From Scedosporium boydii (Eukaryota > Ascomycota > Sordariomycetes > Microascales > Microascaceae), in the NCBI GenBank assembly GCA_002221725.1, contig NJFT01000071.1:113271-177270 (forward strand): 64,000 nucleotides of DNA. Reading direction: 5' to 3'. The notes below the pieces were generated by a model, which was given only the letters and a program-made list of their open reading frames with translations, did not search any database and had not been told where the DNA came from. Shown in pieces: positions 56,990-64,000 of this stretch (position 1 is the stretch's first letter; every line of letters begins with the position of its first letter). A program made the translations under genes and the position numbers.

Positions 56990-58320
56990 AGGTGCACATC
57001 TTTTGCGCTGAGAAACTCCTGACGTAGATCAGACCACAGCCCGACAGCCAGCAGGACGAGTCCAAGCGAGTACACATCGAATGCTGCGCAGTATCGGCGC
57101 TTTGGGTAGTGGCGTTTCATAGGGTGGTGAAAGTCGTCAAGCTCGATGCGATGCTGATGCTGTTTGTACGTCGCATCAGGATGGCGTCTTGAGAGATCGT
57201 ACGAATCCGAATCTCAGCTATCGGAGTAAACTGAAGGGTTACTATAGCATCGATCCCGATGATTAGGATACCGTCTTGAGCGGTCGTTCACGTCTCTGCC
57301 GTCATCAGAGGAATGAGTCTCCGTATAGGATAATTTTCGTTCATGTCCACGCGCTCTCGTTAGCGACGATCTGTGGATGCCGAACCACGCGGAGACGCTG
57401 ACGAGGGGATTCTTGGGTTGTGGCGGCGATAATAACTGCGAGTCGCAGAAGAGGAGGCTTTTGCCTCAGACTGCAATTTACCGCTCTCATCCTGTTGGCG
57501 GGCTAGGAGGCTTTGGACGCCATGTTGACTGTCGTGCGGTTCGCCGGAGCTGGTGTCAGGGTCATTCGATGGTGCCTCTGCCGAATGAGAAATACTACCA
57601 TCCACCAATTCCTCAGGTCTGGAACATTTATACCCCATTAGATACGGATGTTCTAGATCCACATTCTCTGTAGAGATGTTCTCATGCTTGTGAAAGAATA
57701 CGATAGATTCGGGTCGGATATTTTATGCAGCCAGCCGCTAGCATGGAGAAAGACGACGGCGCGGACGAGCTTCCTAGCCAGTTTGAAGCGTAAACCGAGA
57801 GGAGGGCATATAGATGAATCGCCCCGTGAACGAGAAGAATTCAGGCAAAGGGAGAGGGACACGGGTCTCCTGATATTCATATCGTCTGAGGGACGCCCCG
57901 GGCGGTGGGCCCCAACAGCTGGTGGGAGCTTATAGGTAAACCCTATCTCACCCTCCAGCTGGACGAGCCCATACAGGTGCGTGACAATAGGCCTTCCCTG
58001 ACTGGCTGGTTGCGCAGAAGGCGGCCTAGCTTGAGGATGTCCTCCAACACAGCCTACGCCCCACGAAAGAGCAACCTGGGCTAACTTTACCCGCAGGAAT
58101 TTATCCGTAAAAACGTATCGATGCTCGACAGACTTGGCTTGATAATGGTCTGCGTTGGGAACCCAACGCTCAAAGCCGCACATGGCACGTATAGCCCAGG
58201 CCATTCAGAGAAATCCGGGTAATTTTCCGAGAGACCGGCTTTCTCAGCCTCCTCCGCCCGCCCCACGGAAATATCTTCATTCCGAAGTTTAACCTCCTTG
58301 TCAGACAGGAGGAGCAAGGA
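56990..58320 (-). pseudogene. Kinase-like pseudogene of the fungal HeLo/prion-inhibition type
   Basis: Minus-strand segments in successive frames match the kinase-like half of fungal proteins that often carry an N-terminal HeLo (prion-inhibition) domain. Near 57790-57720 is RFKLARKLVRAVVFLHASGW followed by LHK, the remnant of the catalytic-loop region. Next, in a shifted frame, comes PYLMGYKCSRPEELVDGS (57645-57595). The C-lobe RRYCAAFDVYSLGLVLLAVG then lies at about 57095-57035. A change of frame directly after LHK is explained by loss of one A in an A run near 57725, and a second shift lies near 58190. Stops follow in the intervening and downstream parts. Intact relatives are linked to fungal non-self recognition; this copy is dead. 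Confidence 0.6.
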
Positions 58321-60663
58321 GGCGGTAGCTGAACTTGAACAAGTATTATTTGAAACTGTTGATACCTAACGAAGTCGTCGATGCTAGGGGAGGAACACCT
58401 GAACTATGCCTCCTGAAATGAATTTAGGCTAAATGCGGCAAACTGCCTAAGCAGAGGTCTTCAGCAGCAGCATCCTGTTAGACTAATCCAACAGCTTAAA
58501 CTTTTGAGGTGTGGAAAAGAAAAAAAGAGGGGAAGCTCCGTTCTTGGAAAGTCAGTTGTGGCCTGATAAGTTAGGGGCCATTTAGAGAAAGTTACTTCGT
58601 AGGTTTCTGAGGTGCTGACCACGACACCCTATGTAAAGCTTAGACCTGATTGCAGGTTATTCTTCGGCTCCAAAGGCCGCCAAAGTGGGGTTCTCAACGA
58701 ACCTGGTTAGCCGCGGTGGATCTCACGGGTAAACTATGACTAACAAAGAGCAAAGCAAATACGAAGCATCCGATATTTAAGTTGGGATTTTAGCAGGGGC
58801 GGGGGCAGGCGAATTTACCAGGACCGTCTCCATCGATTAGTCCGTGTTTCTAGTTTAATCAAGCAATTAGACAAATTCTGAGTGATTGAAAGATCGTCAC
58901 GATAGATTTATCAGGTCCACGAAAAACATCCCACCATCCCAAGGTGCATCAGGAAGTAGCTCTCCGCATATAGGCCTTGTCAAGACCTTAGAGGGGGCTT
59001 TATAAGAGTGGTAAGCAATATGTGCAATGGGATGAATGTTTTGCTCCCTGTGGATTCAGGAGTAGAACATTCGTGGGCCTATACCGAGATTTCTAATCAA
59101 CCTGATTTAAGCGTTTAGGCAGTGGTAAGGGCTCGTCGGTGGAAATCCTGGTCATCTAATTCAGAAAACAGAGGGGATCCTCGAAAAGTACAATATACGT
59201 GCTAGGACCAAGCATTCGATCCTCGAGATCCGCCCCATGTATTAAGGCAAGTCCGCTTGAAAAAACAGATTCCAAGACCCCTTGGCCATGCCTAAATCGG
59301 GAAACCCGGTCCGCCGCGCACGTCTCTACCCTAACACCTTTGCTTAACTCCCCTCCCCCACCCCCCGAAACACACAAGGCGGTGTGGGGACTTGTAGTGA
59401 GTAGACATTATACCTCACAGAAAGTCGCTTCGGTACTGTATTCGTTTTTCTGTTTGTTTGTCGATTGTGCCTCATGAACATTTCGATAATGATATGCCGT
59501 GATCATTTTCAAGAAAGGGTGGCACGTGTATCTCCTAGCGGCCATGACTGACTTCGTCGTCTTGGACATATCCTTGAATGAACGTGTACTAGGGCGAAGC
59601 CACGACGCATAAGTCCAACGCCGGGCTATTGCAGATTTTCTCGTCAAACGGAATAGACAAGTGGCATGGATCGTACGAAGTATCAAACGCAACACTAAGC
59701 TGAAAGAACGTCTGGGAGCTATCCCATAAAACCAACATAAACCAGAAACGATGTCTGAGATACCGTAAGTATTTAGTTGGAACGATACCCACGTTTTGAG
59801 CATTGTTAGATTATTAGAGCGCGTGGTTCCGTTATCAGTGGAAATAGCTGAGAACTTCTCAAACTCACTTCGATATGACGCCTTAATATAACTGGGCTGC
59901 TGAATGATACCATGACCCATGGGCTCCGTGACATCATATTTACTGGTATTGGCATAAAGCCAGAAACCACAAGGCCTTTACTTTGTCTGAGACGATATCC
60001 TGTTCACAATATCTCACCTACTTCGTAGGCCGTCCTCCATACAATGTTTCCCATTTCCAGATCGATCACCACATCGTAGTGCATCTCATCATTACTTATA
60101 TCCAGATCCTTCACCGTCCGTCACAATTTCATCGCCTGGAAACCCTAATTGCCACTAGCATGCTGTGACCATCCTCTGCCGCATATGTTCGAGGTGATTC
60201 TTACGTTCCACGACATTTTGGAGACCGTGCTAGACTGAGAAGCATGCTACATGATAATATTTAACCGGGACCTGCCTCTATGTCTCGATGGCTCGACTTG
60301 CAAGGGATGTATTAATGCTCGCGGCGGGTGCAACCTATTCCTAACGATACCCATACATACGGGTAGATAGAGGGAAACTGCTGATTACAAATGAATGTTT
60401 TCAATGAATTTTTTTTTTATTATTAAGAGGGAATACAATATGGGAAATATGGGAAAACGAGGCGTCAAGGAATATCTGGTTTCGAGTATACGCATATTTA
60501 TTTAGCTGGTCCAATTCACGGTCTAACAAACCAACGATTGAACAACAGCGGTTACACCGCGATCTGGGCCAACATACAAGATAAGCAATACTATATACCA
60601 TTAGCATTCCTCCTCATCGCACGCACCGGCAAGGCAGTACTCCAACTTGATAAGATCGGCAAT
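58321..60663. other. 2.3-kb gene-poor region
   Basis: AT-rich with frequent stops. A minus-strand frame at 59408-59920 is open for 170 codons but shows no known motif. No RNA gene or intact element was recognised. Confidence 0.4.
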
Positions 60664-62773
60664 CTATTCATACTGTCAGCACTTGCACACAACGCATCTC
60701 GGAAAATGATAATCTCACCTTTTCACCTGAGGCATACGTCGTAGCCGTCGGTGCCGCCGTGAGCACCATGGGCCAGTAGCTGACATCGATGACACGGAGC
60801 GCCTCGACGTCGTAGACCCTCATCTGCGGGTCGACCACGCCACCGCGGTCCTTGGGCATCATAGCCGCTGTGCAGCATTCATGGGCGCTGGAGGGCTCGA
60901 CAACAGACTTCAGTATCTCCTTGAGCTCGTCGACGTCAGTAATATTGTTTCCAAACGGGGCCTGCTCCTCAGGACCGAGGATCGCCATTGTCGGCTGCGA
61001 CATGATGTCTCGGTTCTTTAAGAACGACGCTACTACGAGGTCGAAGTCGGTCGGGTCGGTGAGTGTGCGAAAGTCAATGAGCGGATTGTCGAGGGGGTTG
61101 GTCGTGTTGATCCGGATCGACCCTCGGCTCAGAGGCCTGAGGAAGTACATACGGACGGAGTCACCGGTGTCCCAATGCATCATGGACACGGGCGTCTCCT
61201 GTCCTCCGAGCTGGCGCAGGGTAATCTCTCGCTGCAGTTTGTAGCCGGAGAGAACGGACTTGTCCACGTCATCCGGCAGGAAATCTGCTGGATCTCTATC
61301 TTCGGCTTCTTCAATGATTTCTCGCCATGAGGAGGTCACGTTGGACAACGGAGGCAGCGCGAGACTTGTGCTTAGTCCCCTGGCAAGGACGTATGGACCT
61401 TCCCTCGACGCGTCGTACAAGGCGCGTTGTTCGACGTCATATTCCTCGTCGGTATTCAGAGTCACCATGTTTGGCTCAATATTGTTGGTAACTTGTAAGA
61501 CAGTTACCAGTTAGTGAAGAACCCATTGCGAATGCGTGGGGCTGTTCATACCTCGGTATGGGATGATAATGCTCGGCTGGTCATGAAAGTTCTGCCCTAC
61601 ACCGGGCAAGTCCGCGACGACCTCGATCTCAAACTCCTCGAGAAGTCTCCCAGGGCCTATCCCGGACAATTGCAGTATCTGCGGCGTGTGAACAGCGCCG
61701 GCAGCGAGGAGGACTTCCCTAGAAGCTCTGACCGTCGCCACATCCCCACCTTCGCTGGGAAGGTACTCGACGCCGATGGCCCTTGTGCCGTTGAAGATGA
61801 CACGGGAGGTGGTGTGCTCTGGGAGAATGTGGTAGTTTGGCCGCGCGTCCTCGACCCTGTCGTAGTGGTTCAGTCTCGCATGACTCCTCGTGCGAGTGGT
61901 GAAGTCAGCCACGGTGGAGAACCACGTCAAGCCCGCAGCGTTGCCCGCATTTGGATCACCGGCGGTGGTCAACCCCGCCGAGAGGGCGGCGTTCCACCAG
62001 TGTTCTGTCGTGTCTACCAGTTAATTTAGTGAATTTGAAGTGTCTCTCTGAGGTTGTACGCACCGCTTCCCTCAAAGAAGAAACTGGGATAGGAACACTG
62101 GACAGGTCCTTCGTTTCCGTGGACTGAATCGACCCACGAGATGTTTGCAGTAGCGGCATACTCATCGTCTGGTGCGGTAAAGTTTTCACTCTAGCCAAAG
62201 GCTTCGGCGTTAGCAGTGTTTCAGCCCAAAACCCAAGTCATTGGCACACGTGCCTTGATGAAATACGGCAGTAGGTCGTCCCAACCCCAACCTGTCGCCC
62301 CCAATTCCTCCCAGTCGCGGTACTCCTCCTTACCTCCCCTCGCGAATACCATGGCATTGACGACGGAGCCTCCCCCGACTACTCGGCCGGCAGGTACGTT
62401 GAAGGACCGATTGTTCAGCGCCTCCTGCGGTACGCTGGGCAGAGGAATCCAGAGGTAGGGCACGGGATTGAAAGCGCCCGGGATAAGCACACTGTCTTCG
62501 CCCTGGTCGAACGGCCCTGCTTCAATAACAAGAACTTTGACTGTTGCCACAATTAGTCCTCTTTGCCTCAAAACCTATTCGTAATGGGATTGTACCATTG
62601 GGGTCCTCGGTCAAGCGGTCTGCCACGGTGAGCCCGGAGATACCGCCGCCAGCGATGACAAAGTCGTATTCGGACTCCAATTCGATGTCGCGGGAGACAA
62701 TTGTAGAATGCCTGGGGATCAGTGCGCCGCTCACGGCGGCGCATAGAAAGAAGAAGTGCAATGCGGCCTTCAT
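60664..62773 (-). CDS. Secreted GMC-family FAD oxidoreductase
   Basis: Six exons on the minus strand: 62596-62773, 62248-62540, 62064-62190, 61552-62004, 60719-61491, 60664-60672 (1,833 nt, 610 residues). The last exon codes only Tyr-Glu-stop; reading through its 45-nt intron would give a slightly longer tail instead. A signal peptide (MKAALHFFFLCAAVSG) is followed by the FAD motif IAGGGISGLTVADRL, the GMC signature VPAGRVVGGGSVVNAMVFARG and ASREVLLAAGAVHTPQILQLSGIG. The C-terminal block has SSAHECCTAAMMP and GVVDPQMRVYDVEALRVIDVS. The second conserved catalytic His/Asn expected near the end is not obvious in WPMVLTAAPTATTYASGEK. Members oxidise alcohols, sugars or aryl alcohols, releasing H2O2. 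Confidence 0.88.
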
Positions 62774-63431
62774 CGTACGCAGTTAACTACGGTTGGCAGT
62801 AGATGTGAAGGCATCAAACTCTCGCCAACTTCAATTGCGTTGACACAATCTTCACCCTTCGCTGCCAGCATGCGGGGCTCGGGCGTAACACCGTATTATA
62901 TTCACATTATCAGGCTATACCTCCAGATTTTAACAGTGCTTAGCGTAAGCTAATATGGAGGATAATAACCCTACTGGCGTAGATGACGGGGTATCGATCC
63001 TGCACTTATTTCGGCACACAGAAGGATTCTGTAGGTAGTGCAGTTATCTATTGCAGGTAGATGGATTTATATTTGACTCGGCAGAGAACATTTCTTCGAC
63101 TTTTTTATCCCTTTTTTTCGGGTAGTGGCCCATCAGTCCCGCCCTTGTATATCGAGGTAACACCAAGTCCCATGAGAGTATGCCTTGACGCAACCACCCC
63201 CAATCCCCAAAAGTAAAAGTAGCGTAGATATGCCTACTATACTCCGTTTCGCACCGGGGGCATTAAGTTCGCATTACTCGTAGCCTATAATTCCTTTCTA
63301 AAGTGAGCTTAGGCATGACACAAGCCTACTATGTTGTTCCCCTAGAGACAATAGTATAAGGAGAGCAAAGTCGCTAATATTTAAACTAGCCCTCCCGCCC
63401 TACCAGAGAAGACATTGACCACCATGGGCCG

Positions 63432-63580
63432 CTGGTTTGGAAGGAAAGTATGGTTTGGGAGGAAAAAACGAGACTTTCGTTTCTGAAGGATTTCGCTAAG
63501 AAATAGAAAGTACCCACGGTGCCGGCACGGTGGCGCGAACGGTATACTTCCTCCCAAACCATATTTCCTCCCAAACCATA
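63432..63580. repeat. Inverted repeat with tandem arms
   Basis: The left arm (63432-63464) holds two units like TGGTTTGGGAGGAA. The right arm (63548-63580) holds their reverse complement, TTCCTCCCAAACCA, twice. The arms match at nearly every position and are separated by about 83 nt, so a large hairpin could form. It may be the ends of a MITE-like element. Confidence 0.7.
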
Positions 63581-63954
63581 TGTTAAACCGGCCCTTGGGG
63601 CTACGGCGTTTCCCGGCCGGAAATTTCCTTCTTAAAAGAAAACGAAAATAACCACGTTCGATGCATAGAAAGTAAAAGATACCATTAAGACGGGAATAAT
63701 ATAAAGAATCCGATTCCGAAGTCGGAATAAAATTCCCTTTACTAGTAAACTAGAAATAATTAAGTAAAGGTAATTTCGAGGTACAAAGTAGCTCTAAGTC
63801 ACTTTCTATAGCTAATTCTAGCCAATAATAACCCTAGAAATAAAAAGAAGACCCACTTTAGAACCTCACCTCGCCTCACCTCACCTCACTCTACTCTATC
63901 ATCTTCCTTCTTTATCTTATAGTAAAGGTAAAGAAAAGGAAGAAGTTCCCCCTT

Positions 63955-63956
63955 TT

Positions 63957-63986
<30 letters not shown>
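63955..63986 (+). repeat. TTC microsatellite
   Basis: Nearly eleven perfect copies of TTC, preceded by a purine/pyrimidine-biased stretch. Confidence 0.95.
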
Positions 63987-63988
<2 letters not shown>

Positions 63989-64000
63989 CTACCTATCCCA

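Larger units (their letters stand above)
62774..64000. other. Repeat- and AT-rich right edge of the window
   Basis: No gene was recognised. It contains the inverted repeat at 63432-63580, TA-rich decayed sequence (about 63640-63850), a CTCAC-rich stretch (63864-63890) and a TTC microsatellite at the end. The texture fits a transposon-relic region. Confidence 0.5.

Noticed and set aside
59408..59920. Minus-strand frame of 170 codons
   Set aside because: It has no conserved motif, signal peptide or splice context and lies in AT-rich decayed DNA.
61514..62029. Plus-strand frame of 171 codons
   Set aside because: It is antisense to the fourth exon of the GMC oxidoreductase.

Overview
This window reads as chromosomal DNA of a filamentous ascomycete (Pezizomycotina). 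Genes are split by short GT-AG introns of about 45-120 nt, and the families are typical of mould genomes: fungal rhodopsin-domain protein, Zn2Cys6 regulator, CFEM protein, tannase, proteinase K-like subtilisin, Dal5-type permeases, GMC oxidoreductase. Intergenic gaps of 0.5-2.4 kb, several broken genes, AT-rich tracts and simple repeats point to an accessory part of the genome. The genus cannot be fixed from sequence alone. All exon models were built by hand from splice signals, reading frame and family resemblance; exon lengths sum to multiples of three in every intact model given.

Layout. 0-13 kb: secreted tannase/feruloyl esterase, a decayed beta-propeller relic, a secreted two-domain rhodanese, a seven-helix rhodopsin-domain protein, a secreted NPP1-type (NLP) cytotoxin-family protein and a frameshifted haloacid dehalogenase. 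13.6-17.9 kb: one four-exon gene for a 1,342-residue protein of unknown function with an N-terminal zinc-finger-like motif. 19-31 kb: NADP-dependent MDR oxidoreductase, secreted subtilisin protease, Dal5-family permease, metallo-beta-lactamase-fold hydrolase and a small secreted Cys-containing protein.

32-42 kb: a flavin-enzyme block made of a Baeyer-Villiger-type monooxygenase and a divergent permease, followed by an NtaA/DszA-type FMN-dependent monooxygenase and an NADPH:FMN reductase. Together they could import and oxidise a small (possibly N- or S-containing) compound. 42-46 kb: an AT-rich island next to a degenerate CFEM membrane-protein gene, then a class-C beta-lactamase/LovD-like hydrolase with a GC-AG intron.

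46.5-53.6 kb: a compact sugar-use locus with a Zn2Cys6 regulator, a sugar transporter and a GH32 beta-fructosidase without an obvious signal peptide. The divergent transporter/GH32 promoter carries three copies of a 14-bp direct repeat, GAGAAT-N3-CGGAG, plus three CreA-like sites. This is the best candidate in the window for a self-contained, locally regulated system.

53.6-64 kb: degraded AT-rich DNA, a secreted alpha/beta hydrolase, a frameshifted kinase-like pseudogene resembling those attached to fungal HeLo/prion-inhibition proteins, a six-exon GMC oxidoreductase and a repeat-rich right edge. No tRNA, rRNA, CRISPR array or intact transposon was recognised.
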